From Saccharum officinarum (taxonomy: Eukaryota > Streptophyta > Magnoliopsida > Poales > Poaceae), in NCBI GenBank assembly GCA_020631735.1, contig CM036215.1, forward strand, positions 14,596,346 to 14,660,345: 64,000 nt of DNA, in the 5' to 3' direction. Each line of letters starts with the position of its first letter. Within the stretch, counting starts at the first letter, position 1. Below the pieces are notes generated by a model. The model was given only the letters and a program-made list of their open reading frames with translations. It did no database searches and was not told the DNA's origin. Of the stretch, positions 33,259 through 47,698 are shown one piece after another. The translations under genes and the position numbers were made by a program.

Positions 33259-33717
33259 ATATTGACGCGTGTCCGACCTCCGCCAAGCTTAACGCCTTCG
33301 CCTTCCTTCTTCACTTGACCCTCTAGCCTCCGCCAAGGGCCACGACACCATCGTCCTCCATCTTGACTTGATCGACGCCGTCTTCATCACCCATGTACAC
33401 TTGCGCTTGTCGATGTCTCAGATGTCAGCCACCGCGGCTGATCACCCGGCCTCCTGGTCCCTCGGTCTAAGCCTCACGTCCGCCCTTCACCGCTCCTGGT
33501 CCATCGACATGGCACGTCTCTACTTGACCTTCTCCTCGCCGTCGACCACTGCCTCCGAGCTCCACACCTGCACAACAAGCCAAGAGACATGTCGCACACA
33601 TAGCTTTTGCCATGGTAGGGTTAGTCACCACTCAACCTACTTCGTGGATCACATTGACAATCACTCATCACAAAACGAACACACAAGGGTACTTGTCGAC
33701 CTTGTGTTCGCATATAC

Positions 33718-34356
33718 CAATGCTAGGGTGAAAATGTTCTTTCCCACTTGTGAATTTTTTTGCTTTTGTTTCCTTCCCCTTTCTTATTCCTAACTGTATG
33801 CATCAAACGAACTACAATTCAGGTGAAATTCTTCTATCACACACACCAACTTTAGTTACTCTCAATTTATATTGGATTTACACTATATGATCATTTTGTT
33901 GTAATTCCCGGATGGAATTGGTGTCGCTAAAGATTCATTTTAGAATTGGTGTAATCCTTAGGTAGTTACTAACAATTTTAGAATTGGTTGATGTTGCGGT
34001 CTAGTTGAGCTGCCTAATTAATTTGCTCCTTTGGAATCCATATACAATGGGTTTTTTTTCTTTTTTTTCTCTGTTTTTTTGGATTGTCTGGTCTTTACCC
34101 AATACTCTAATGGTAGTAGTATTTTGAGTGACCAGATGGTTCAAATTACACTGCTGTTTTATTTCCTGATTTGTGTTATTTGTCTATATTTTACTTGGGT
34201 GCCTTTGATTATAAATCACTTGATTTGCTACCAGCTACATGTTTGTGTGATATCTGTTGTCAAAACATTCAGGTATCTGAATGGTTCAGATCACTCAAGT
34301 TATGTATAGACAGATTTTTTTTATTAGAATAACTAATTAACGTCCTTCTCTTGTAG
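33718..34356. other. AT-rich stretch, possibly intron upstream of the protease fragment
   Basis: No gene is recognised. It ends in CTTCTCTTGTAG, which looks like a splice acceptor for the fragment that follows. Confidence 0.4.
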
Positions 34357-34810
34357 CAAGTTGTGCTATCTGTGCGGCCGTTATGTGCATGGAAGCTCAG
34401 TACAAACGACTAAATGAGAACAATCATGGAGTGAACTCATGCGTTTGAAGGCGACGGCCGAGGCTGTAGAATCTCTCAAGGACTTGCGCGAGAAGGGAGG
34501 AGCCTGGAAACCTAATGACGGGGCACTAACTGAGGATGTCCTGGAGGTGATCCGTTCGTGGGAGCAGGGGTTGTCAACTGTCAACCACAATACATGTATG
34601 AGGCTCAAAAGCTATGAGACCATCAAGGCCGGCGAGCTGAGCCCCATGAAAATAACCTCTATGCTCCACAAAAAGGGCCCGTTGGTTGGTTACGCAGATG
34701 ACGAAGCCTACGACAGCAGCACAGTGTACCGAGGAGATAGGGATTTTGACGCCAACCATGTTGTCGTCTGCACTGGTTACCACTACGTCGATAACGAGCT
34801 CTTTATAATT
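34357..34810 (+). pseudogene. papain-like cysteine protease fragment (frameshifted, C-terminus lost)
   Basis: Just after a splice-acceptor-like site the frame reads SCAICAAVMCMEAQYKRL, similar to the region around the catalytic cysteine of C1-family proteases. That frame stops near 34430. Another frame continues from 34439 with a span containing SPMKITSMLHKKGPLVGYAD and ANHVVVCTGYHYVDNELFI. The latter resembles the catalytic-histidine region (NHAVxxVGY in papain). The usual Asn-containing NSWG motif is missing, because a MITE-like sequence begins at about 34811. The tryptophan next to the catalytic cysteine is absent. I see no intact N-terminal or prodomain exon. The family call is moderate and the pseudogene status is strong. 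Confidence 0.6.
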
Positions 34811-34934
34811 TCACCCTATTCGGCTGGCTATAAAAGCACCGCTGAATAGCTGATGCTGATGCTGATTTGTTGTGAGAGAAAAACACTGCTGAATGACTGG
34901 CTGATTCTGGCAGATAAGTTCAAGCAAACGGAGT
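34811..34934. mobile_element. MITE of the 13864 family replacing the protease 3' end
   Basis: It carries the core TTGTTGTGAGAGAAAAACACTG shared with 13.91 kb. Its ends (CACCCTATTCGGCTGGCTATA and ATAAGTTCAAGCAAACGG) look like diverged forms of one inverted terminus. The protease similarity stops where it begins. Confidence 0.65.
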
Positions 34935-35183
34935 TCCTTTTTGATTTGTTCTGTACGAGGCATTCGAGGAGTTCCACGTCCTCACAGTCGACGCTAGCAG
35001 CTAGCGAGCTGGAGGTATGCTTGACACTCGGAAGAAGTTGATCAAGATGTTTTTGATTCGTGGCTCATGATGTGTTTGGTGTATATAATTACTCAAGATC
35101 GATCTCTTGTATATGTACTTCTGAATTCTGATCGATCAGTAGCTGAGCTAGGAGATGCAATTCATGTGTTCCACAGCAAGTTG

Positions 35184-35460
35184 CCTTCCCCTTGTGGGGT
35201 GTTTGACTTTGAGAAATTATTGGGTGATTCATCTTTCATTTCTCACCTTTCGTTTGATTTGTGAAGTAGAATGGTTTAATATATCGACACATGTCATCCC
35301 ATACAAACTAATAATCTGCAGTACAAGCACTGTTAGGAACGAAATCATTCATTGATTTCGTAAGATTTATTAATAGAAAAGATTTTAGGAGATGGACCCC
35401 TGATTAACGGAGGTGAACATTTTTGGGACCCGTCACTGTATATGGTCAAGCAATGGACAA
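35184..35460. repeat. direct repeat, copy 1 (about 270 bp)
   Basis: TGTGGGGTGTTTGACTTTGAGAAATT and the following 250 bp match copy 2 at 35515-35780 with moderate divergence and small indels. Only 55 bp separate the copies. No gene is seen in either. Confidence 0.8.
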
Positions 35461-35514
35461 TTCCCTGTGTGCCCTAAAAAGTGGCACCCCGTATATACCA
35501 TGAAAAACGTTCTC

Positions 35515-35780
35515 GCTCCCTTGTAGGGTGTTTGACTTGAGAAATTTTAGGTGATTCATCTTTCTCATTTCTCACATTTTTTTAATTTGATTTGTGAAGT
35601 AGAACGGCTAATCGATCTATTACCACCTCATAGAACTATAATTAGTAGAAGCATATTAGGAACCAAATCATTCCTTCAATTTCATAAGAACCAACTAAAA
35701 AAATTAAGGAAGCATGCCCCTTGGTTATTAGCAGAGGCAAATATTTTTAGAAGCTGTCTATATAAATGGTAGGTGGGTCT
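35515..35780. repeat. direct repeat, copy 2 (about 265 bp)
   Basis: It starts CCCTTGTAGGGTGTTTGACTTGAG and parallels 35184-35460, including GTGATTCATCTTTC, TTGATTTGTGAAGTAGAA and TTAGGAACNAAATCATTC. Confidence 0.8.
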
Positions 35781-36020
35781 TAGGCAAACGCCTGTCAATA
35801 TATTAGGCCTCGGGTACCCTCGCTGCATGGAGAAAAGCTAGACCAGAACAGGATGGGTCGGCCTAGACAAGATATTGACTAGATATACATAGAATCCAAG
35901 CATATCGAGTTGATCCACTCGGATTTGATAGGATTTTCCTTAGTAAACGTTGGATTTTATTAGGCTTGGCCTACTTTTGTTCAATTTAAAATCAAATAAA
36001 CCCTAGGTGCAATAGAGACT

Positions 36021-36120
36021 NNNNNNNNNNNNNNNNNNNNNNNNNNNNNNNNNNNNNNNNNNNNNNNNNNNNNNNNNNNNNNNNNNNNNNNNNNNNNNNN
36101 NNNNNNNNNNNNNNNNNNNN
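36021..36120. other. assembly gap (100 N)
   Basis: Exactly 100 unknown bases, a conventional scaffold gap of unknown true length. Order and distance across it may be unreliable. Confidence 0.99.
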
Positions 36121-36269
36121 ATCCACTCGGTGATTTAGGGGAGCATGCTAGACTGCTCCTATCACTGACTTGCGGAATTGGAGATGCTGCTAGCTTTATA
36201 ATTCGATAGATGCATAGATATTTTTTTTTGGGTGCATAAAAATTGTGAGTGATATCTATTCTGTTCACA

Positions 36270-36450
36270 CAGATGTTTTATGTCTTTGTTACCCCTGTAA
36301 GGTTTTTGTGCTTGCTAAAACATTGTTCTATGCTTTTCTTTTGTCGTTGTAAGGTTTCTATGCCTACTAAAATATGTTTCTATTTCTGTCTGCCGCCATA
36401 AGGTTTCTGCGTCTACAAAACATGTTTCTATGCCTTTGTTGTGATGTAGG
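36270..36450. repeat. degenerate tandem repeat (about 50-60 bp units)
   Basis: GTAAGGTTTNTGTGCNTNCTAAAACATNNTTCTATG recurs three to four times with the same order of words. It directly precedes the larger repeat field. Confidence 0.7.
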
Positions 36451-36609
36451 ATGGCTGGAATGAATTCTTTCATTTGTGTGAGAGGTTAACGGTGGCTCGG
36501 AGATAGGACATGGCTTGTCACGTCCACGACTTCATTGGCTTGTGCATCAGGGGCATTGTGTGATCTTGATGTAGTTCATGGGTTATGGTCATTACAATGT
36601 TTGTAATAA

Positions 36610-37870
36610 TTGTCGGTGCAAAAACATTTTTGCGCATCTTGACCGTTGATTCTATGAATCCGATCGTCCATCATGTGCTATATTCAAATTTTTAAATTTT
36701 AGAGAAGACGAAATCGTCTCCGTGTTTTACGCGTGCGGTCTCCATGTTCTATGCATTGTTTCCATGTTAATTATACACTCTTGACCACTGATTTTATGCA
36801 CCTAATCGGCCATCACGTGCCAGGATTTAAATTTCAAAGGCGACAAGGTTGTCTTCATGTGCAGATGTTTTTATGCGGTAACAAAATTAATTTTTATTTA
36901 TCCAACCACTAATTTCTATTCAACGTCGGCACCAAAAACTTTCCTACGCATCATGACTAGTGATTCTATGCATCCAATCGACCATTACATGTCATGATTT
37001 AAATTTTAAATTTTAAAAAACACGAGGTCGTCTCCATGTTTCTATGCTCTAGCTCGCAAGATCTATTCATAGATGAAATTATATCTCATAGTGCGCAAAA
37101 TTATGAATTTTAAGTTCTATGCAACATTGGCGCCAAAAACTTTTCTGCACATCTTGGCTATTGACTTTATGCATCCAATTGGTCATCACATGCCTTGATT
37201 CGAAGTTCAAAGTTTGGAGAAGACGAGATCATCTCCATGTTTTACGCTTATGGTCTCCATATTTTATGTGCTGTTCCCATGTCAGTTATACACCCTATAG
37301 TGGGAAGCATAATGTTGGTAGAGACAATAATGGTTTGTTAAGTGGAATGTCCATCTCGCAGAGAGGGTTTTACATGGTAACAAAGTTAATTTTATTAATC
37401 CAACTACTAATTTCTATGCAATGTCGGCGCAAAAACTTTTTTATGCATCTTGACAATTGATTTTATATATCTAATCGGCCATCACGTGCTATGATTCAAA
37501 TTTGTAAATTTATAAATTTTATTTTTTTTCAAAAAAAAATATTCACAATGGATCTTGAATCGTGCATAAAAATGTCAGGAGTCCAATGGTGAAAACCGTT
37601 TTTGAATCGGATGCTTCGTTGAGGAATTATCGTGAAAAAATAAAAGAGATTAGAATGGATGCATGCATGCATGCATGTGTCAGCTTGTGTCAGCGCGTGT
37701 CAGGTGCAGTTAGGTGGAACGTCCTGCTAGCAAAAAGATTTTTATGCGGTAATGAATTGATTTTAATTCATCCAACGACTAATTTCTATGCAACATCACG
37801 ACCAAAATTTTCTGCGCAGCTTGACCTGGATTTTTATACATCTGATTGGTTGGGTCTGCAGTGGTCCCCT
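36610..37870. repeat. field of six degenerate repeats of unknown origin
   Basis: A module built on CAAAAACTTTTCTGCGCATC, TTGACCATTGATTTTATGCA and TCCAATCGGCCATCACGTGC recurs near 36620, 36775, 36930, 37130, 37430 and 37800, with spacings of about 150-370 bp. Words such as CTCCATGTTTTACGC and AACAAAGTTAATTTT recur between modules. I recognise no transposon terminus or protein. Confidence 0.75.
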
Positions 37871-38187
37871 ACTCGTGCGCGCGCGTTAGCTCCGCTGACC
37901 TGAATGGGTGGGCTAGCTGGGGGGGCTGGCTGGGACCTGCGCGTGCTTGGTTGGGTGGCTGGCTGGGGCTTCGATACCTATTTGTAGCTCTGGCTCCCGA
38001 TAGTATATATATGTGCCAAGTACTGCCAGTACGTTATTTCTAGTTTCTTCAATCTATCTACGAAAGAAACGTGCAAGTTATATGCTGAGACATAACGATC
38101 GAGGATCAAGTTTAGTATGTTTTTATTATTTAATTGCTTGCACTCACGACTCCCGCTCGTGCTGCAGCTACCTGCTAGTAGTAGCAA

Positions 38188-38348
38188 GGTGTTTGGTTGG
38201 GAAATGGAAATGGAAATGGAAATGCAAATGTAATCAGAAAACGTTCTAGTCAAAAGAGAGTGGGATTCGATCCCGCAAAAAATTGGGCGTAATCGGATTT
38301 GTGTCGGTTTGTAATCATATTACGTTACAGAACATCGAACCAAACACC
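38188..38348. mobile_element. MITE-like element (161 bp) with hexanucleotide repeat
   Basis: The ends GGTGTTTGGTTG and the inverse of CGAACCAAACACC form a terminal inverted repeat. Inside the left end lies a GGAAAT repeat (GGGAAATGGAAATGGAAATGG). No clear target duplication is seen. Confidence 0.65.
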
Positions 38349-39387
38349 ATCTAAGTGCTTACATTATTTATCATATATATGTAATCATGAGGTGCCGGAA
38401 ATAACACCCTCAATATCAACCTTCCATGAGAGCGCCCAAAAGGGACGGAAGAATTGAAGTGGGCGCGAGATAAGTGCGCCTGCTGCACTCCGGACGGCAC
38501 GTGCTAGTGCACATTATCAGAGACCCCGAGTGAGACAGCGGTGAAACTGAGACGCACTACGGCGACCTCTCATCCATCGACCTCCACTTCAATGTCCAGC
38601 GCATGTCCCAGTTCCATCCGTCAAACATCGACCTTTTAATTCCTGAGAATTTGCTGCACTCATATCTATCCAGTATACACCTCATTTCACGTATAATTGT
38701 TTGGATGTATTCGTATCTACCTCACTCTATATGCGTCAGGATCAATTAGGATTGAAAAATACAAATTTTTCATTCCAATCTACCTCAACATACATATATA
38801 GAATGAGGTGGATGCAAACTGAGTATAGTCAAATAAGACCTGAGTAACAACATGGTAAGCCAATCACCATGAAAGATTTTGTCCTATCCAAATGGCAAAA
38901 GTGGGCTGCAATGCCACGCTTTTAACGAGTTCTGCCCTTTTCCCATTCCGTCCATACCTAGTGTATCCTAATAAAAAAAGAAATAAGTATGCCCTACATA
39001 TACTCTCTGTGAAAGTGTAAAGTACAAATTTTTTAAGTTATCTTCTGACGGTAAACGTGTAAAAAACATTCACCGCAACAATAAACTATAGAAAAAGACT
39101 GCAAATAAAACATTATCGCATTGCCCACGATGTGGGGCCATGCTGAAGATCAGATTCCGCCAGCAACTAGTAGGAGCGAAGATAGCAATTAATTAAGACG
39201 GGCGTGTAAATGTGTAATCTGTGCAGTGCTGTTACTAAAGTCGCATAATATATATTGTACGATCCACTGGTTCATTTTCTTTATCTTATTAATTGCTATA
39301 TTTTTTTTACTAGAAAGATGCTAACTCCAAATTCTTACGCTCCTTATTCTATCTTTTATTTAAAATATAATCTTTTGTATTTATTTA
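38349..39387. other. intergenic stretch, no gene supported
   Basis: About 38640-38840 contains inverted CCTCATTT...GAATGAGGTGG words that may be an old MITE. Nothing else is recognised. Confidence 0.4.
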
Positions 39388-40375
<988 letters not shown>

Positions 40376-40784
40376 TCTCATATAATGACACAAATAATTG
40401 CTAACCACAAGATGATAATCTCTAATTCTAATAATCATTGTTTGCTTAAAAGAAAATCTCAATAGGGGAGGCCATGGCCACCTTTAACCTACACAAACCA
40501 ACTCTACTACTTAATGTGTTAAGTTTTATCTATTAAAAGTTATTTATGTCCTATTGATATAGTCATGTTATGGTGTTTTAGTCAAAATGTATAAGTGTAT
40601 ACAACTTATAATTAAGTAGTATAACAACCTACATAAGTTGTTGTCATGGGTAATCACATATTTATAATGAATTATTAGTGTCATTATATGAGCCGTTAAG
40701 GAAACATTTTTCATGATTACTAAAATATAGAAATATATATTTATTTGTCATTATATTTTTCATGATTACTAAAATATAGAAAAT

Positions 40785-40940
40785 AAAAACAAGTAGAAAG
40801 AAAAGGATAAAATAAGTAGAAAAGAAAAAAAAGAAAAGAAAAATAAGTAAAAAGAAAAGGAAAGAAAAAACAAAATAAGTAAAAAGAAAAAATAAGAAAA
40901 AAGAAAAGAAAAAGAAAATAAAAGAAAAAAGAAAAAGATA
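40785..40940. repeat. A/G-only low-complexity tract
   Basis: About 150 bp of almost pure AAAAGAAAAAG-type sequence with occasional T. A phenylalanine/leucine-rich frame on the other strand is a composition artefact. Confidence 0.9.
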
Positions 40941-43900
40941 CGACGGAGATGTGGAGAGAACGGACACGTATTGGACCTTCCCCAGCAACGTACTTACTGC
41001 TACTAGTATAATGCCCGTGCTAACGCTACGGTGTCATTTTAGGGATGTACATGAAAACAACAAAAGACGATATTTCTTTACCATAATTTTAAGATTCATG
41101 CAATTGCATATCACCTGTATAAACGATTAGGTAATCTACCACAAACTTTCAACTCGGCAAAATTGCACTAAGTAAAAGCAGAAGCAGCATGAAAGAAACA
41201 AGTTCATCAACTCCGCGAAATCAGCATACAAGTTAACAGCCATTTGACCACATTGAGCAGTTTGACCGTTGAAAGAGCATCAAGATTACATTCACATGTT
41301 GTCTTAGTTCCATTTAGATATCAAACTAATACAGAGCATACACGGAATCAATGCAAAATCATATATGTTGACTCAATGGCGGCTAAGACAAAATTTTATA
41401 TACACGGACTTATGTTAATGAATAGCCCTACTCTTCCTCTGATCCCGAATCTGATAGTGAAGATGTCGCTGAGTGCCTTGCAACTATTGATGAAACTTGA
41501 TGATCACAACCTTGCAGTGAAGACTACCTCAAGTTGCTCAGCAATAGAACAACCTCCAATTGATTCAGTAAAAGTACCGAACAATGCATCTGTGGTGCTG
41601 ACGAAAATAATGTGGCCATCAAGACCGACACCACACTTATTAGGTCCTGTAAAAAAATAGTTCAGAAATAGTTTGAAGGGTGGACTATTCACAGTTCAGA
41701 AATAGAGAAATAGTTTTGACTGAAAAAGTTGTCACAACCCTGACAAGTTCTTTTATATGAGCTGACAAACTAACATGACTTCTATATCAGACCTGACAAT
41801 TTTCTTACTGCAGTAATTGTTATAATGTAGAAAACACACACATTAGACAACATTAATTGTAGTTTGCATGTAAAAGAGATGGCAGAAGTTGTAAAGGTAT
41901 AGCTCTCCAACAAATTGGTTTCTGCAGCCGGGCCTAGCTAGATTGAACAAGGAACAAGATATGAGATTTCAAATTTTTAAGAAATTGGCAGAAGCACATT
42001 ATAACTGAAAGGCCTGTGTAGCTGAGATTAGGCTAAGCCACAACTTTGCAGCAAAGATGGTGAAAATATTTCTTTTACCTTTTATATAAGAAAAATATAT
42101 GGTGCTGATTTGATTGGTTTCTGATGACAACCAACAGTTCTGACCAAAAGGAGATTATCTAATCATCAAGATGACCGACTGACTGTTATCACATATTTCT
42201 ACTGTAGTCCCTCTTTCTTTGCAACAAATTTGCCTTGCTGTTTTCATCCATATTGTTGTACCTCTCTCTTTGTGTGAGGGCCTTTTGCCTATTTGAGCTG
42301 CCAACTGGTCACCGATGGGTGAAAAACATTGACATTGCAAATTGCAAATGAAAAAAATAGCATGATGGCACCTGGAGTTGACGCACTTACATCCAATAGA
42401 GTGTGGCCTGATATGTTGTTCGGAACACAAGAATTATCATAGGTTGGTTATCTTGTCTGGACATAGCCAATCCATGTTGCCTCATCTAGGTGCTGCAAGT
42501 GTTTATTTATGTTCAGAAATACAAAACTGAGAATTACAAAAATATATTGAGAGCAATGCCAAGACTGTTGAGGAAGCGTTCATACCTGTGCTGTTGTTTG
42601 TTATTCCGCCTAACGCAGTGCGCTCTGCTCTTTGAGTTGCCATGTTTTTCCTCTGTTTTTAACCAGCTATCAACTTGCAAAACTAATACGAGGAAAAACT
42701 GACAGAACATAGCTTCTAATGTAAACCGGCTAGGCCTAGTAGCACACATAAAGAAAAAGATTATAAATGTGATGAGCTTGACTTTCAGGCTTTTCTGAAA
42801 GTTAAAAGAAAAGATATATAATCCACGTACATCTCCTTATTGTTTGGAAGATAACGACAACTGCCTAACATAGTACTGAATAAAAAGAATTTATTCAGTG
42901 ATATTCACAAAGAGGAATCGATCCAAATATTCAGTGATGTATTTATTGTGGCATGGTTTTGGCACTGCCCAGCATAGTAATAATGAATAAAAAGAACAAA
43001 AACACATGTGACACAGCCCCTTGAATCACTGTCATCGCGCTCCTCACACACAGGCGCAGATTGGATTATAACCCGACCTCTAGAAGGAAGGCTACAATTT
43101 TAAAACAGATTCTGTCAATACCTAGAAACATAACCAGTGGATGGACATACGAGAACAGTGAGGCAACTCAACTTTCTTCAATCTTGGTCACGTCCTTGTC
43201 CTCGTGGAATGACTCTACTCTCGCAGAAGATAGTTTACGCAGTGATGGATTGTTACATGTTGCACCGATGTCATCCACAAGTCACATCTCATTCTTCACT
43301 GAATCAATGGATATTACCTGACTCTTTCCTTCGAAGTCGGTCAGTATGCGAGTACTTAATCTTGAATCCCTGATCTCTTTGGCTGCCTGAACAGTACAAA
43401 ACACCATCATCAATAAATTAGTCTATGGTATTCGCAACAAGTTATTAGAGCTAAAATACAATGGTTAAAAAAATTACCACTTCAATAACAAATTGAATAG
43501 GAAATCCAGCTATCTGAGCTTCTGTAAAAAAAACAACCTAACAAAAGGCACATTTACAATCAGTATATCAGTATTATCAGAAGCTGAAATTATGAATGAA
43601 CAGACAAACTGTTTGCACAAAAAACAACCTGCTAGCACAATGTATTATGTTCTTTTAAAATATTAAACACAAAAATTCAAATTATTGAAACAACAATAGG
43701 AGCCAGTAAAAAAGCAGTCCACGGCTGAAAATTCCTTGTCGAACTCATAACGTATTGTGAACTGATGCAATTGGTCAGCTCACCAAGAGTAGGTTCATAC
43801 TCATGAGTCATGACTGATAAAAAACAAGGAAAGAAAATGCGTCAAAATAGAGTGATGGAGAAATTGAGTAGTAGATTTTTGGCAAATTCAATTGGAAAAA

Positions 43901-44241
43901 ATAACAACATTCATCCAGCAACCAAGTTATCCACCCGAATGCACCGCACCGCCCGCGCCGCGTGCGCGCCCCGCACCGCTTCCTCACCATGCCAACGCGG
44001 TTCCCCGACATCAATCAATCAGGATTGGGTTGCCAAGTCCCCTAACAACATTTCTGACAGCAGGCTCCCAACACTCAAAGGCAAAGGCTACTAAGTTTGG
44101 CAACAAATGTATTCATTCATTTTACTAATCATAACGCACGAGGACAAAGATGCCGAGCAGGTTGGATCGTAATTTGAAACATCAAAAGCACATAACAAAG
44201 TTTTATTATTAAACAGTCATATTCACATGATGCAATAAGAA

Positions 44242-44385
44242 TTAGACCCAGATAAGGTAATCATCGAACTGTAAATACATGTAGGCAATGCGATCAAACT
44301 TGGTGGAGCAGATCAGCTTATGGTCATCATCCTGCTTAGCCACCTGCTCCACTTAATTGAGAACAAACTGAGTCTGGACAGAGGG
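44242..44385 (-). pseudogene. unrecognised exon-like fragment inside the Helitron
   Basis: The minus-strand frame VEQVAKQDDDHKLICSTKFD followed by RIAYMYLQFDDYLIWV ends in TAA at 44242-44244. It is preceded by SVQTQFVLN and a stop in the same frame. The composition looks like a real protein end, but I cannot name the family. It may be a captured last exon. Confidence 0.35.
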
Positions 44386-45595
44386 CTTTGGGGAACAAAC
44401 TGAACCAATCACATGGAACATAATTTATTAGTAAAGATTAGATAATACGTACTTTAGACAAAGAGCCGCCAACACCTACATTAAGTTGGCGAAAGATCAA
44501 TTTGAATACACTTGGACATCACAAGGCTATGAAAAACGAAGCATCAAATAAGAGGATGGACCAAAACTGTGGCAAATAATTTTACAAAAGAAAATAATTA
44601 GCAATCTTCATTGTCACAATCCGAACAAATGATGTGGACCTCTGTCATGGCCACATGCTTGTGGCACTTCTTTATGATGATTGTTTGTCCAGTTAAAAGT
44701 GCAAAGAAATTTCATTCATAAAACCAATGTCAGCTATTTTAATTTGTTTATCTAATCTAATAAAAGAACCAAAATGAGTACTATTGTGCCCTACGTATTC
44801 CACCCCAAACAGAGCATAAATGAACACAAAACTGTTTGCAACCATCCAAAACTTGAAGTTCATATGCAGCTGACAGCGAAGCAAATGAGTTACCCAGGAC
44901 ATGCAAGATTTGCTTGCAGACAGCGAAGCAAGTTTAATAGAGCACCATAAGGCTTTTAATTTAGTTGGCCAACAACAGAGACATAGAAATAGAAACTAAA
45001 TAATAGAGGTGCTCCAATTAGCCAGATATGTGTATTGTTAAGAAATACGTTGACACCCAAAGAAAATTTATAGAACATATGCTGGTGCCTAAATATTTGG
45101 CAGTAGCACTCAAAGTTAACAAAATTAGGATGTATAAACACAGGTGAACAGCACGCATCTACATATCACAAACAGCTACTCTTTGCAATTATTGAAATGT
45201 TTTCGGGTGGTGACTAAATATTTAGCAGTAGCACCCTATGGCACTTTAACTACAGGCAAGTAACATACCTTATACATCTCACTCAGACCTCCAAGATCCA
45301 GAGGACTTCTCACTCATGCCTCCAAGATGCAGAGGACTGAACCTAAACCTCTTCTTCTCAGTGGAATACCATTGAACACCTACGCTGCATCTGAAAGCAG
45401 AAAATGATTAGTTTAAATAACATGATAGCTTGCAATTGTTACCCTGCTCGCATTGTGTGAAATGTTAGATCCAGAGAGAGGGGGGAGGGAGGGAGGGAAG
45501 GAGAATGGGTCTCAGAAAGGAAGAGAGGAAGAAAGATGGATCCACAGAGGGAGGTAGACGGTGGATCCACAGAAGGAGTAACAAGATGAACTTTA

Positions 45596-46375
<780 letters not shown>

Positions 46376-46743
46376 TTACGTGTTTTATTAGCCATTGATT
46401 TTAATAGATACGGATTCATGTGTACACTTTTATGGGTGCACAATAGTTGTAGGCTCTCAGCGGGGGATGTTTTTTTTGGGAGACCAAGTATAATTTTGAT
46501 TGGTGCATTATAGTAGAGATTGGGCTGAAATAAATAATGAATATCCCACTAAACAATAGCCTTCGTCTCCAGCGACGTACTGCTGTTCCTTCCGGTCCGG
46601 CCGTTCGGGCCGGGAGATTCCTGTGTGTCTCGGTTACACGATGGACTCACAAGAAATAAATTACGTGACTACTCAACCAAGGTAGACAACTAAGTGTACA
46701 ATTATATATTGATAAAATACGTGACTACTCAAGTGTACGATGG

Positions 46744-47298
46744 TCATATTGAAGAAACCTCGTTATCCTTGCTGGACTTTGGCTGAGCATAACAATCTAA
46801 GTCGTCTGCGCTTGAATTATGAAATTGCCAGCTGACTTCAGATGACAACTTTGATCGGCAAACTGAACCTATCTCCACAGTATGGACCCAATTGTGATAA
46901 ACCTCACCAGCGTGCTTTGTTTCATGCCCCCAATTAGCTCCTTTAGGCTTTAAATGACAGCTTTGGCCGGGTAGAGTAGCACTGTAGCAGTACATGTTCA
47001 ACTCCTTCCTTCATGGCTTCATCATGTGTTGATTGTCATCTAGAGAAAATGAACCAAGCTGCATATACACACTATTTTTAGCTTGACCAATTGTAATAAT
47101 CAGAGGAGCCATGGGCTCATCAGAACCTCCTATGGTGAATTGAGGAGCGGAGGTGATGGCGGATCCATGACCGGCACGATGCGTTCGGCGTGGGCTCAGA
47201 GCCAAGCAGTGCTGACTTTTTTCTATTTTTTTTTCTTCTAATTCATTGAGGCGGGCACTATAGCTATATGCAGTGACCTTTTGTTGAGGTGGACACAC
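46744..47298 (-). pseudogene. hypothetical reading frame with one internal stop
   Basis: From 47298 to 46744 one minus-strand frame of about 185 codons stays open except for a single TGA near 47010. Its composition is protein-like: IITIGQAKNSVYMQLGSF before the stop, KPKGANWGHETKHAGEVYHN after it. I do not recognise a family. It lies just outside the Helitron. It could be a gene fragment or chance. Confidence 0.3.
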
Positions 47299-47698
47299 GG
47301 CCTACCTCTGTTAGTTGATTTTGACCGTCTATGAAGTTGATTACTGCATTAGTGTATATATCACATGGACTGCACTTCTTTCAATACACACCTGCATGGC
47401 TACATGCAGACTCATTAATTAATTGGATATATGCATGTGCAATTAAGAATTAACTGAGTCAACAACTTATATCATACTTATATGAGAACCATTTTTAAAT
47501 GTGAGATGCCGTGTAATAAATAGAGGTATCGTTGCCATTATATTATGGCATCTACAACCCACATATAGGGTGTTATTTGTAGGAATGTGGAAACTCACAT
47601 TAAAAGACAGCAAAATACAGGGTGTTGTATGCAAACTTGCATCGGAAAACTCACATAAGATACAGCTAAGCATAGTGTGGTTATAGAACGGGTATGTA

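Larger units (their letters stand above)
31682..33712 (-). mobile_element. solo LTR (2,031 bp) with perfect 5-bp target duplication
   Basis: It starts TGAAGGACCGG and ends TTCGCA, so it has TG...CA ends. TATAC is duplicated at 31677-31681 and 33713-33717. The left 36 bases resemble the inner edge of the Sirevirus LTR at 8509 (TGAAAGG...GAGGGGGGTGAATAG), which suggests a related copia LTR in minus orientation. There is no primer site, polypurine tract or coding region. It is therefore the product of recombination between two LTRs of a former element. Confidence 0.88.

Noticed and set aside
36610..37870. Repeat field as a CRISPR array
   Set aside because: Repeats are long, degenerate and irregularly spaced, and this is a plant nuclear sequence.
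40662..40988. Phenylalanine-rich hydrophobic frame that looks like a membrane protein
   Set aside because: It is a reverse translation of an A/G-only low-complexity tract.
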